Made by a program: the position numbers and the translations under genes. A stretch of 64,000 bases of DNA from Lolium rigidum. Taxonomy: Eukaryota; Streptophyta; Magnoliopsida; Poales; Poaceae. The stretch's first letter is position 1; each line of letters starts with the position of its first letter. Shown here in pieces: positions 1 through 11,520 of the stretch. The DNA is taken from the NCBI RefSeq assembly GCF_022539505.1, contig NC_061510.1, positions 398,394,249 to 398,458,248 of the forward strand, given 5' to 3'. The notes below the pieces were generated by a model. It was not told the DNA's origin. It searched no databases and was given only the letters and a program-made list of their open reading frames with translations.

Positions 1-1745
1 TAATTTTTTTGTGTTTTGATATAATGCAGCAAACAAAGTAGTAAATAAAATAAAGCAAGACAAAAACAAAGTAAAGAGATTGAGAAGTGGAGACTCCCCT
101 TGCAGCGTGTCTTGATCTCCCCGGCAACGGCGTCAGAAAAAGAGCTTGATGGCGTGTAACTCACACGTTCTTTGGGAACCCCAAGAGGAAGGTATGATGC
201 GCACAGCAGCAAGTTTTCCCTCAGAAAGAAACCAAGGTTTATCGAACCAGGAGGAGCCAAGAAGCACGTTGAAGGTTGATGGCGGCGGGATGTAGTGCGG
301 CGCAACACCGGGGATTCCGGCGCCAACGTGGAACCTGCACAACACAACCAAAGTACTTTGCCCCAACGAAACGGTGAGGTTGTCAATCTCACCGGCTTGC
401 TGTAACAAAGGATTAACCGTATTGTGTGGAAGATGATTGTTTGCAAGAAAACAGTAAAAACAAGTATTGCGAACAGATTTGTATTTCAGTATTAAAGAAT
501 GGACCGGGGTCCACAGTTCACTAGAGGTGTCTCTCCCATAAGATAAAAGCATGTTGGGTGAACAAATTACAGTCGGGCAATTGACAAATAGAGAGGGCAT
601 AACAATGCACATACATGTCATGATAAGTACAGTGATATTTAATTGGGCATTACGACAAAGTACATAGACCGCCATCCAACTGCATCTATGCCTAAAAAGT
701 CCACCTTCGGAGTTATCGTCCGAACCCCTCCAGTATTAAGTTGCTAAGCAACAAACAATTGCATTAAGTATGGTGCGTAATGTAATCAACAACTACATCC
801 TCGGACATAGCGCCAATGTTTTATCCCTAGTGGCAACGAGCACAACACAACCTTAGAACTTTCGTCACTCGTCCCAGGTGTCAATGCGGGCATGAACCCA
901 CTATCGAGCATAAATACTCCCTCTTGGAGTTAAGAGCAAAAACTTGGCCGGAGCCTCTACTAATAACGGAGAGCATGCAAGATCATAAACAACACATATG
1001 CAATAACTTGATAATTAACATAACATGGTATTCTCTATCCATCGGATCCCGACAAACACAACATAGAGTATTACGGATAGATGATCTTGATCATGTTAGG
1101 CAGCTCACAAGATCCAACAATGAAGCACAATGAGGAGAAGACAACCATCTAGCTACTGCTATGGACCCATAGTCCAGGGATGAACTACTCACTCATCACT
1201 CCGGAGGCGACCATGGCGGTGTAGAGTCCTCCGGGAGATGAATCCCCTCTCCGGCGAGGGTGCCGGAGGAGATCTCGAGAATCCCCGAGATGGGATTGGC
1301 GGCGGCGGCGTCTCTGGAAGGTTTTCCGTATCGTGGTTTTTCGCCTCAGGGGTTTCGCGACGGAGGCTTTAAGTAGGCGTAAGGGCAGAGTCGGAGGGCT
1401 GACGAGGGGCCCACACCATAGGGCGGCGCGGGCCCCCCCTCTGGCAGTGCGGCCCTATGGTGGCGGCGCCTCGTCGCCCCACTTCGTATCCCTTTCGGTC
1501 TTCTGGAAGGTTCGTGGCAAAATAGGACCCTGGGTCTTGATTTCGTCCAATTCCGAGAATATTTCGTTACTAGGATTTACGAAACCAAAAACAGCTAGAA
1601 ACAGCAATCGGCTCTTCGGCATCTTGTTAATAGGTTAGTTCCAGAAAATGCATGAATATGACATAAAGTGTGCATAAAACATGTAGGTATCATCAATAAT
1701 ATGGCATGGAACATAAGAAATTATCGATACGTCGGAGACGTATCA
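1..1745 (-). mobile_element. Gypsy-type LTR with start of internal region
   Basis: Read on the minus strand, an LTR of about 1.6 kb starts at 1745 with TGATACGTCTCCGACGTATC, a self-complementary start typical of abundant Triticeae/Pooideae Gypsy LTRs of the Sabrina/WHAM kind (family name from memory, not searched). It runs to about 147 and is followed by a primer binding site at 118-135 and AT-rich leader DNA. The rest of the element lies left of the window. The LTR abuts position 1746 inside a Copia element; GCTAC at 1746-1750 is the likely target-site copy, but its partner is outside. ORFs here such as 133-675 are chance frames in the LTR. Exact inner LTR end is uncertain by about 10 bases. 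Confidence 0.8.
118..135 (-). other. Primer binding site of the Gypsy element
   Basis: On the minus strand the bases read TGACGCCGTTGCCGGGGA, one mismatch from the TGGCGCCGTTGCCGGGGA site used by many grass Gypsy elements (a tRNA-Asp type 3' end). It sits about 11 bases inside the LTR end. Confidence 0.7.
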
Positions 1746-2468
1746 GCTACCGTCGCAATCTAAGTAATATAAGATGCATAAAAGGATTAACATCACATGC
1801 AATTCATATGTGATATGATATGACCCTTTAGTTTTTGCGCCTTTGATCTTCATCTCCAAAGCACGGACATGATCTCCATCATCAACGGGCATGATCTCCA
1901 TCATCGTCGGCGTAGCGTCAAGGTCCATGGCGCCGTCTTCATGGTTGTTCACCACATGTAGCAACTATTACAACTACTTTGAAATAATACTACTACATGA
2001 AATATAAAGACAACCATAAGGCTTCTGCCAGTTGCCACAGTACAATAATGATCATCTCATACATATTCATCATCACATCATGGCCATATCACATCACCAA
2101 ACCCTGCAAAAACAAGTTAGACTCCTCTAATTTGGTTTGCATATTTTACGTGGTTTAGGGTTTTCGAGTAAGATCCACTCTACCTACGAACATGAACCAC
2201 AACGGTGATACTAGTGTTGTCAATAGAAAGAGTAGATTGAATCTTCACTATGGTGGGAGAGACGAGACACCCGCAAAGCCACTTATGCAATACAAGTTGC
2301 ATGTCAAGCGTGGAGCAAATCTCATGAACGCGGTCATGTAAAGTTAGCCCGAGCCGCTTCATCCCACCATCCCGCAAGATGCAAGTACACATAACAAGAG
2401 ACAACAAAAGCATCAACGCCCACAAAACCATTGTGTTCTACTCGTGCAACCAATATATGCATAGACAC

Positions 2469-2481
2469 GGCTCTGATACCA
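2469..2481 (-). other. Primer binding site, initiator-Met tRNA
   Basis: The minus strand reads TGGTATCAGAGCC, the canonical complement of plant initiator-methionine tRNA used by BARE-like Copia elements. It lies one base from the LTR end at 2483. Confidence 0.9.
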
Positions 2482-2482
2482 C

Positions 2483-4244
2483 TGATGGGATTCGTAGCAT
2501 AGAAAATAAAAAATTTACTACCGCAAGAGCGAATAACAAGCCAAGATCCAATCTAGAAGATGGTAGCAACGAGAAGATCATGAGACTAACCCTCGAAGAT
2601 TTCCAAAGCCTACGAGATTAGATCTCGTTGTTGTTGTAGTCAATCACTTGCCGCTTTCGAAAGCGCGTAGAAGATCTTGACGGTGCCACGGTCGGGCAGC
2701 ACCTCCGTACTCGGTCACACGTTCGGTGTTGATGACGACGTCCTTCTCCCCGTTCCAGCGGGCAGCGAATGTATTAGATCCTCCTCAGAATCCCGACAGC
2801 ACGACGGCGTGGTGGCGGCGGTGGCGGAGAACTTCGGCAGGGCTTCTCCTAAGCGCTACGGGAGGTGTATGAGGAGGAAGGTGTGCTAGGGTTTGGGAGA
2901 GGGGGCGCCGGCTTGGGTGCCTTGAGGGGTGTGGCCAAGGTGGTCTTGATGTGGCCGGCCAGCCCCCCTCTCCTCCTATTTATATAGGTGGAAACCCCCT
3001 AGGGTTTGCCCCAAAACCAATCTGAAGTCCAATTCCAAAACTGCCATATGGACGAAAGCTAGAGGGACATGGACTCTCCCTTTCCCCCTTAGCTTGGCCG
3101 GCCAAGGAGTTGGAGTCCACCATGGAATCCACCCTCCCACTTGGTTGGCTGGTTAGGGTTGGTGGAGTCCAATCAGGACTCCACCTTCCATGGTGATTTC
3201 TTCCGGAAGGTTCTAGAACATTTTAGCGCCTTCCATAAATACACCGGATCATTTCCAAACTTGGAAAGTGACTTCCTAAATATGAATCTTATTCTCCGGA
3301 CCATTCCGGACCTCCTCGTGATGTCCTGGATCCTATCCGAGACTCCGAACAAACATTCGAACTCCATTCCATATTCCATATCTACTTAAAACGACATCAA
3401 ACCTTAAGTGTGTCACCCTATGGTTCGTGAACTATGCAGACATGGTCGAGACTTCTCTTCAACCAATAACCAATAGCGGGATCTGGAGATCCATAATGGC
3501 ACCCACACATTCAACGATAACTTAGTGATTGATTGAACCATTTACATACGATGCCAATTCCTTTTGTCACGCGATATTTTACTTGTCTGAGGTTCGATCA
3601 TCGGTATCACGATACCTTGATCAACCTCGTCTCCGACAAGTACTCTTTACTCGTACCGTGGCATATCATCTTTTGTGAACTATTCACATGCTTGCAAGCT
3701 AATCAGACGACATTCCACCGAGAGGGCCCAGAGTATATCTATCCGTCATCGGGATGGACAAATCCCACTCTTGATCCATATGCCTGAACTCATACTTTCC
3801 GAATACTTAATCCCACCTTTATAACCACCCATTTACGCAGTGGCGTTTGATGTAATCAAAGTACCCTTCCGGTATAAGTGATTTACATGATTTCATGGTC
3901 GAAGGACTAGGTAACTATGTATCGAAAGATTATAGCAAACTGAACTTAATGACGTGATCTTATGCTACGCTTATTTGGGTGTATGTCCATTATATCATTC
4001 ATATAATGACATAACCTTGTTATTAATAACATCCAATGTTCATGATCACGAAACCATGATCATCTATTAATCAACAAGCTAGTTATACAAGAGCCTTACT
4101 AGGGACTCCTTGTTGTTCACATAACACACATGTATCAATGTTTCGGCTAATACAATTATAGCATGGTATGCAAACATTTATCATAAACACAAAAATATAT
4201 TATAATAACCATTTTATTATTGCCTCTTGGGCATATCTCCAACA
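2483..4244 (-). repeat. 5' LTR of Copia element A
   Basis: On the minus strand it begins TGTTGGAGATATGCCC (end at 4244) and ends CCCATCA (2483), giving 1762 bp with TG...CA ends, the usual size for BARE1/Angela LTRs. It differs in its last bases (ATGCTACGAATCCCATCA) from the element B LTRs (ATGCAACGTTATCCTACA), so it belongs to a sister subfamily. Bases 4245-4249 (GTTGT) would be its target-site copy. Confidence 0.85.
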
Positions 4245-5268
4245 GTTGTTACATGAATCATACAATGGATCTTTTTTTTAGTTACATGCTTATTGTTTAT
4301 ATGAGATATATTAAATTTTGCTATATGACATGGATTTAATTAGTATAATGTATCACAATGGTTGGACAAGTTAAATGCAAGGTAGTTCAGAAAAATCAAC
4401 TAGTGTAGGATTGCGTGGTCAGGGAGAAGAGCAGTGATTGAATTGTCTTATAGTCGGGCCTCATACCTTAGGAAGAATGAACGGGGACATATTCCTAGTT
4501 AAGCATCCAGGCTGAAGATATTTGTGGAAAAAGTAGCGCACTCTCGAGGGTGTACCAAAGCATATCATGATACTCATTATTGGGAAATGAAACATGAACG
4601 CATCATGGAAAGGAACTCCATTAAGTTCTAACAACTCCTGAAGGCTAAAGGCCATAGTTTCTATAAACTAAAATTTACCTTTTTTCTAAGAAACTGTTTT
4701 TGAAAACTGGAAAAGTCTAGAATCACCAATCCACGACTGTAGTTAGTGCATCAAACAACTACCTATTAGAACTTGTTGGATATGCTCGTACTCAACCTAT
4801 ACCTTCTTAAACCCTTGCTTAGAGTATGAGAAGACTAAAGGGAAAGGTATCGACAACCCGGAGGAGAGGAAGTGTACTACGAGAACCTGATCTGTCCGGA
4901 GGAATCGAAGGAGTAGACTACGATATTGTTTATTGAGTGGAAGACGAAGTGGAAGAGAAACCGATAATTGGCTATCTTATAATAAGTTAGATGAGCCGAG
5001 CAGAATAGAGCCCTACTAAATAAGTTGAACACAAATAGCGTCGGGCTTAGATGTAAGATGTGCCATTTTTCTTCAAGATAGTAGATTATTATTTTTTTAC
5101 TTTGATCCTCATCGGACCGACGAGAATCTTGAATATTTTGTATTCTTCTAGTTGGATACTATGAATAAATGAGAAATTTGTCACCGCGATATTTATGGTG
5201 TACTACTTTGTTGAGTGTATGATGACGCTCGCTGATGTCATCAATTTATTGGGACTCGAAGAGCAGAG
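4245..5268. other. AT-rich stretch without recognisable gene
   Basis: About 1 kb of AT-rich DNA follows the Copia LTR. Frames are short and closed by stops; I recognise neither protein similarity nor repeat ends. Confidence 0.5.
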
Positions 5269-6906
5269 TGTCGTAGTCAGAGAAGGTTTTTTCCCACAAG
5301 GGTGACTCGAGAGTTTATATCAAACTCTCGGGGAATTGTCTTAAAGATATCTTATTTTAGCAATCCTTCAAAACAAAGTTTTTCCCTGTGTCCCGAACTT
5401 CACCGTGTGGTTGTCAAGCACAAGGTTTCGTATTAGTGATTGTAGATAAAGAGGTAATAAAAGTAAGGTAAAGCAAATCAACTATTAAAATACATAAAAG
5501 CAGTAAAGAGAAAGTTGTTTTTGGATTTTGTGTGTGATTATGTAAAGAAAGTATTTATGTATTTTTGAATTAAAATAGTGCCGCAAGTATAAAGTATGAT
5601 AAAGGTAATGAAAACGTGTTTCATATGATTAAATTTGGATCGAGATTCCTGGGTTTACTTGTCTACTCTCTTTTTAAGTTGTAGTGGATACTAACAATTC
5701 ATTAATGAGATAATATAGGTGGAAACTATATGTGTTTGATAAGCATTTATATGGGCTTTGATCATGTCCTAACATAGAGATGATGCACACATCCATCTTA
5801 CACTCCACAACCTAGAAAGGGAAAACTTCAAGCAATCTTGTATTAACAATTAACAGAGCATAGCTTTAAGTGCGTTGACATGATGTTTGAATATCAAATA
5901 TGCTATCTTGAGCAAACAAAAATTATCACTATTGTCTCATGATAAACGTAGCACATGCATTCACTTTATCGCAAGTGAGGCAGAAAAAAAGGTAAAACCA
6001 TAATAGATCATGAATTTGTTGTCACTATTTAATCACTAAAACCATGCCACTCCATTTAATACACACATCTCCCCACACATGTTCTTGCATACAAGTTGGA
6101 TCAGAATAAGCACTTAAAACGGGATACATATTATGCATCTATCAATACATCTTACACATAATAGATTCCAATCTCATATCTCAATATCATAGAATAAAGA
6201 TCCACCACATATGAATTACATATATGACCATAATCATATTGGGCAGCTCATATGGTACTAAGATGTATGAAAAACAAGAGAGAAATAGATCAAGCTACAG
6301 CCACAAACCCATAGTACAAAGGTGGACTACTCCCCTTCATCATGGTGTTGATGTGGAAGACGTTGGAGAAGGTGGAGATCCCTCCGGAGGCAGCTCTGGC
6401 GGAGTTTCTCCCTCCAATCTTCCTTGTTGCAGTCTCTGTTTTGATGTTTCTGTCTTTCGGTGGCTCTCTCCTCGAGGAAATCCTGCGGGTCATATATATA
6501 GGGATTTTTAGGTCAAACGGAGTTCGTGGGCGAAAGAATCAGGAGAAACGGATAGTCGATGGCGAAAAGAGGGTGGGTGGCGCGCCCACCCTTACTGGGC
6601 ATGTCACCACTTCTCTTTTGGGCCTTAGGCCCTCCCTTGTGAGGTCCAAGTGCTTCAGATGCTTCTTTTCGTAAAATATTGACGTTCCCGAAATCTTAGC
6701 TCAATTTAACTCGGTATAGGTCCCTGAAAGTGAAAATACACAAAACAGGGTTTTCCTGTTCTGCAGAGTTATAACCCAAATAAAGGGATCACTGGTAAAT
6801 ACTCATAAATCAATACAAAACATGGATATGACATCATATATGTTGCAAATATGTGGAAATATGTGTCAATAAAGTACAAAATTCATGTATGTATTTTACA
6901 TGCATC
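5269..6906 (-). repeat. Probable remnant of an LTR (solo-LTR-like), minus
   Basis: Read on the minus strand the segment starts with a small palindrome (TGCATGTAAAATACATACATG from 6906), passes through a GC-richer transcribed-leader-like part (about 6330-6650), then a long AT-rich tail. This composition and order resemble the Gypsy LTR at 147-1745, and phrases such as the pathway from a statement-like GTAGTCCACC tract to AT-rich leader occur in Pooideae Gypsy LTRs. No primer site or second LTR is visible, so the boundaries are estimates and a different repeat class is possible. Confidence 0.35.
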
Positions 6907-7742
6907 AGTGTAATATTTGTGAAAGAACTCCGCAAGTGTTATGCCAATAACTTGCACACTACAACATATAGTAGTGTGCTGGATCACTTAACTAAACCTG
7001 GTAGAGGTAGGAGAGAGATCATTATAGGATATGTTGCAATTAACTAGGCCGTATGAAGAAGAACAAACAAATCTTGTTTTCAAAAGATACAGTTTTAGGA
7101 TTCTAGAAATTTTATTCTCATGGCATGTAATTTCATTAAATCATGGACAAAACTACATAAAGACAAACTACGAAATATTCTACTACAGAGGCTAATTTGC
7201 GCAAGCTATCTTCGGGGAAAATCATTTCTGAACCCCTATGAGATGGAGAAGCTCCCACTTGGATATCTTGGAATTGCTCATAGTAGTTTGTAGCCTAGGT
7301 AATGTTGTTTGTCATTTCAAGCCATAAAAAACCATGATTTATACTAAATATTTTAACTTGCTCACGTATTGTCATGTCGCCGAATCTCAATCTTTTATTT
7401 TTATACCATTTATCAAACAAATTAATTAATAGTACTCAACAATACCAGCCACATAGTTATGTTGATAACATACGTCCAAATTAATTTTCTATCACTACAA
7501 TACAATATTTTGGAGACGAACTCCAACTTGAACTAATATTTTCCATAAAATTTTAGAATGGAACATTTAGTAGAACTTAATTAAATATAAATCCAAGCAA
7601 AGTGGTAACAACATTCCATTCATATACATGATAATGAGTTCTTGTAATTACCGTGATAGGTTGTATTATAATATAGGATCCTAGCAAATATCATATTAGA
7701 TGTGTGTAGTATAATCACTGTTCAAAAAATCAACAATTAATA
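6907..7742. other. AT-rich stretch without recognisable gene
   Basis: AT-rich sequence with no long or recognisable frame and no clear terminal repeats. Confidence 0.5.
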
Positions 7743-8408
7743 AGCCGATTAATCGTTACTCGGGACCTTACCGTGTTGATACCACTAATCGGTTGTGTTA
7801 ATCATTTAGCCAAATTAAATATTCTCATAGTCCGTTTATTAGGTATGTTCCCGATTAACTACTACACTTGGTCAAATAAGTTGTAAATTTTCAACCTATA
7901 TCGCCCCGTCAAGCTGCAACCTCGCCCCAATGAAGTATGTTTTGCAAAGCTCTCACTCGATTCCCATTGTCGCCAACTATTTGGCTGGCCAGTTTCTCGC
8001 AGTTGCCAACTAGACCTTAGATACAGGAGCTCGACCACCTTGAGGAGCTTGTCCGGGTCTCGATGTTGCCTTCACTATAGTAGGTGGTTGAGGTGGTAGA
8101 GGGGTCTTACCCTAGGTAGCGGAAGAAAGGAACATGGTTATAGCTGGTGGATCATGATTCTCTTGTGGCCTTAAAGATTACGTCCGGAAGAAGAAGCGTA
8201 CATGTTTTAATGGGATTTTTGGCTCTAGAGAAGTAGGGTTGGTAATATACAGTCCCGTATATATACTATTTTTTACTTATATACACGTGTTGTAAGTGCT
8301 AATTTGTATAGGCTACACCGATCAATAGCCGATTGATTAAATAAGTTAATCTTCTAAATTTGGATTAATCATTACTCCCAAGTTGATCAAGCAGATACCG
8401 TTTACCGG
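7743..8408. repeat. Diverged noncoding repeat, copy 1
   Basis: This segment shares its order of motifs with 39571-40300: CGATTAATC/CTAATCGG-rich ends, a middle part with GAGCTCGACC, then a shared GCTCTAGAGAAGTAGG and a TTATATACACGT tract, and finally GATTAATC plus a TACCG-rich end. Both copies have the same orientation and neither has a protein-coding frame. Ends carry imperfect inverted CGATTAATC motifs, so it may be a non-autonomous DNA transposon; family unknown. Confidence 0.6.
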
Positions 8409-9200
8409 TCTCCTTGGCATTGAGTATAATTGTTTCTCTTATTTGTAACTAGTAGAAAATTATTAAGTGTGTGTGTGTCAAAAAGTCTTTGTCCTATAAT
8501 GTATATACCCATCTTGCTCTCTCTCACACGCTTCATCATTACACTTTTCTCCGTTTACATCGGGGGTTAATTTTTCTATCCTTGAAGGAACACAAGGAGC
8601 TCCTTAGAGTGGCATGTAACCATCTTGGAGGGAGCAACCAAGCAAATGTATTTTTTTCTGGAATGAATGCTAGTTTAGTCTTTGTATCAATCGCCCACCA
8701 CCTTAGACAACCTTTATTTATTTTTTGAGTGAACTTTGGTTTTTTACTTGTAGGACGGTAACCTTTGAGGGCCTAGTCTAAACTATATACGGTTGTACCA
8801 TTTTGATGCGGCATTTGATCTAAAAATAAAGAATCTAATTTCATCGAAATTAAATTGATGAACCTTGGTGATGTGCGTGCACGCCATACATAAGCGTTCG
8901 TTTGAAATAATTTTGGTATGCAGTCTTTCATTTTACGGTAAGCAGGCAGATCACCGATTGAATTGTCTGTGAGACTGAATATGCCGTCTTGTTTTCATTT
9001 TGTGAAGTCGTAAGCTCGTACATGACGGTCGAATCGCAGGCCCATTAGATATGGCCCAGCTGCAAAGTTCGACGGCGCTGAATATGCGGACTTTATTATA
9101 GGCCCATAAGTAATCGAGATGGGTCGAGGATTCGGGCGAGCTTTCGGCCCACAAGAACGGGGCCCGTCGTGGAGCTCAGCTTTGGGCCGTCCCGAGCGAT
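8409..9200. other. Intergenic stretch, nothing recognised
   Basis: Mixed-composition DNA with only short frames (for example 8471-8728, 85 codons, no recognisable similarity). No repeat ends seen. Confidence 0.45.
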
Positions 9201-9286
9201 CCTCGTGGCTCCTCTGTTTTACATGTTGTTCTGCCACGAAACGAAGTCACTGAGGTTCGTTGAACAGAAAAACAGAGGAGCCGAGG
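9201..9286. repeat. Foldback (inverted repeat) hairpin
   Basis: CCTCGTGGCTCCTCTGTTTT at 9201-9220 pairs with AAAAACAGAGGAGCCGAGG at 9268-9286 (two-base bulge), leaving a loop of about 47 bases. The stem is roughly 18 bp. It could be the end of a small inverted duplication or a precursor-like RNA hairpin; the sequence alone does not decide. Confidence 0.6.
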
Positions 9287-9582
9287 ATGTGAAGACCTAG
9301 GGGCGGATGAAACCCGAGGACTTGCTGCCATCCATAGTTCCTGTCGAAGAGAAAAGAAAAGAAGCGTTGAAATTTCTGCCACTGTACACTACGATCGACG
9401 AGACAGGGCAGCATGACGGCACGCACAGTTTGGGCAGTTACGAGCTGCGCGCGTGCGTGCATGGACCTGCACGCGCGCGAGGCACAACACAAGGCGGTGT
9501 GCATGCAGTAGCCAAGCAACGGCAAGTGCTATATCTATCAAGACAAAGCTGCAGCAACTCTGGACGTTTTGGGCCTTTGGCA

Positions 9583-9945
9583 GTGCGGCACAGTGCCCGG
9601 ACTGACTCGGAGGCAAGAACCCGCACGCGCACGTCCTACTGGTTTAAAAAAAACCCGTCGACTTGTTGCCACGTTGAGCTGGAAGAAGAAACAACCCCCA
9701 ACCGAAACAAACAGAAACCACCATCGCCATCTGCCCTACCCTGGAGTGCGTCAGCACAGCCCAGCTTGCTCCTCGCTCCGTCTACCGTACCGTACGTACC
9801 CATACGCATCACAATCCGTGCACTGCACGACCAGGGTGTGGGCATGGGAGAGAGCTAGGTTACACGTACGTAGACGTAGCTGTGACCAGTACATAGAGTC
9901 GAGGCGTATGTACAGGTACATGTGGTAGCTGCTCGATTTCAATTA
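9583..9945. repeat. Local tandem duplication, unit 1
   Basis: Begins with TTTGGCAGTGCGGCACAGTG and ends near the ACATGTGGTAGCTGC tract. It matches unit 2 about 600 bases downstream through many shared blocks (GAGCTGGAAGAAGAAACA, CCCATACGCATC, CACGTACGTAGACGTAGCTG, AGAGTCGAGGCGTATGTAC), with scattered substitutions and indels. Frames over both copies are disrupted differently, so it is more likely duplicated noncoding or promoter DNA than a gene. Confidence 0.75.
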
Positions 9946-10183
9946 CAGTGCTACTTAGCGTGTAGCAGTGAGCACAATTGTAGTCCTAGACCTGCAGCTA
10001 GCGCCACGGCAAGGTGAACTCGATCGCCGGTAACAATCGCGGCATGGCACGCCATGCACAGTCGATGATCATACGTACGGATGTATCCATGGCTCCGTGG
10101 ATCAAGATGGTCCGGCAGCCACCGCCGGGGTCAGTGGTCATGGAACCGCACAACGGCCAGTGAAGCGATGCTGCTACAGCAAG

Positions 10184-10545
10184 CTTTGGCAGTGCAGCAC
10201 AGTCCCCGGACTCCCATGCGAGAACGCGCACGCGCACGTTCCTCGTAGCGGATACAACCCGGCGACTTGTTGCGTCGTCGAGCTGGAAGAAGAAACAGCC
10301 AACGAAAACAAACCAGACGAAACCACCGGCCCCTGCCTACGTACGTCAGCCCTGCTCAGCTTGCTCACTTGCTTCGTCCACGCCACCCATACGCATCGCA
10401 ATCTGTGCACTGCTCTAGGATGTGGACATGCATTGGCGAAGTAGGTTAACACGTACGTAGACGTAGCTGTGCGCAGTACGTAGAGTCGAGGCGTATGTAC
10501 GTATCCACATGTCGTAGCTGAACCGGCCATTGCAATTACTAGTGA
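10184..10545. repeat. Local tandem duplication, unit 2
   Basis: Second copy of the unit at 9583-9945, same orientation, starting TTTGGCAGTGCAGCACAGTC. The two copies are separated by about 240 bp of unrelated sequence. Confidence 0.75.
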
Positions 10546-11204
10546 CTGGCACTCTGGCAGATCCTGCCGCGGCACGCACGGTCTTTCGTACGGCCGAACC
10601 GATAATTCCATCCACCCGTGCAGCGCGCGCTACTTTTCGAGTTTCAACCGAAATGCAAGATCTAGCTGGTGCGGCCTCTCTGGTACTTGCAGCAGCCGAC
10701 CGCGAGGGGGTCGGTAATGAATCTTTCTACTCCTACAACTGTTTGTTGTGGTAGCTGCACCTCTATGTATCTACCGTGTCGGCGTCCTCGATAGCAGTCC
10801 CGATAGGTTTTTGTGGGCCGGGAGCGAAAATGGGCTCGCACCAGCGCGTTTCACATGGCGCCGGTAAATTTTGGAGCCCAATAGAATCGTCGGTAATCCT
10901 GTGCCGGCCTTCCGCCAAGGGCGCGAATCGGACGCGCCGGCGCCTCGCGAGGCTGAATTTTTTGGGCGTGGGAGCCGCCTGTCAACCACACATCCCAAAA
11001 TTCGACGCCAGCGGGGAGTGGCGGGGCCGACGCGTCAACGGCTCATTCAATTTTAACCTAACTGTCGTCTACCTCGCGATGGGAGTTAATTGGGGCGCAG
11101 CGGCGTTGCAATTTCCGCAGACCCGCAGGACCGTTCCATCGCGCGAGCCTTGCTCTTCGTGCCGCTGTTAATGAGCGCCACCACTCCCCCGCCTCTCTCC
11201 GGCG

Positions 11205-11212
11205 TATAAAAA
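11205..11212 (+). promoter_or_regulatory. Candidate TATA box
   Basis: TATAAAAA follows a GC-rich 600-bp segment and precedes a CT/CA-rich leader-like tract (TCTCTCACACACAAACTC) about 25 bases downstream, as in plant core promoters. No convincing coding exon follows: the leader is interrupted by a MITE at 11287-11506 and no long frame is recognisable up to 12200. It may be a decayed gene start or drive a noncoding transcript. Confidence 0.35.
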
Positions 11213-11286
11213 GACCGCCTCTTATCGTTCCTCTCACACACAAACTCTAGCATCTCTCCCCAACCCTCGGATCAAGAAATAACCAA

Positions 11287-11506
11287 GGGTGTGCCTATGT
11301 CTCAGTTGACTGAGATTTTCTTAAGTCTCAGTCAACTCAGAAAAGTGCAACTACAGTTCAAAGAAAAATGCAACTCGGTTCAGTTGCACATTTCTATCAG
11401 AAAAATGCTATTGCACTTTTTTAACAGAAAAGTACAACTCAAAGCACATTTTTGTAAGTGACTTAGACTTAAGAAATTCTCAGTTGACTGAGACATAGCA
11501 AAACCG
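11287..11506. mobile_element. Mutator-type MITE with 9-bp target duplication
   Basis: The 220-bp segment is flanked on both sides by AATAACCAA (11278-11286 and 11507-11515), a perfect 9-bp direct repeat as made by Mutator-like transposases. Its ends are inverted repeats sharing CTATGTCTCAGT, and it contains repeated TTGACTGAGA and AAAATGCAACT blocks. It has no coding capacity. It lies just downstream of the candidate TATA box at 11205. Confidence 0.85.
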
Positions 11507-11520
11507 AATAACCAAAGTCT

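Larger units (their letters stand above)
1746..4244 (-). mobile_element. BARE1/Angela-like Copia element A, partial
   Basis: This is the 5' part of a minus-strand Copia element: its 5' LTR lies at 2483-4244, the primer site at 2469-2481, and leader sequence at 1746-2468. The leader and LTR are clearly related to the complete element at 43540-52329 (for example 1746-2470 matches 49819-50530). The internal region stops abruptly at 1746, where a Gypsy LTR begins, so the Gypsy element inserted into this one and the remaining Copia part should lie left of the window. No protein domain of this copy is present here. Confidence 0.85.

Noticed and set aside
9307..10611. Several overlapping frames of 60-183 codons on both strands
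   Set aside because: They overlap in many frames, differ between the two tandem units and show no domain; typical of GC-rich chance openings.
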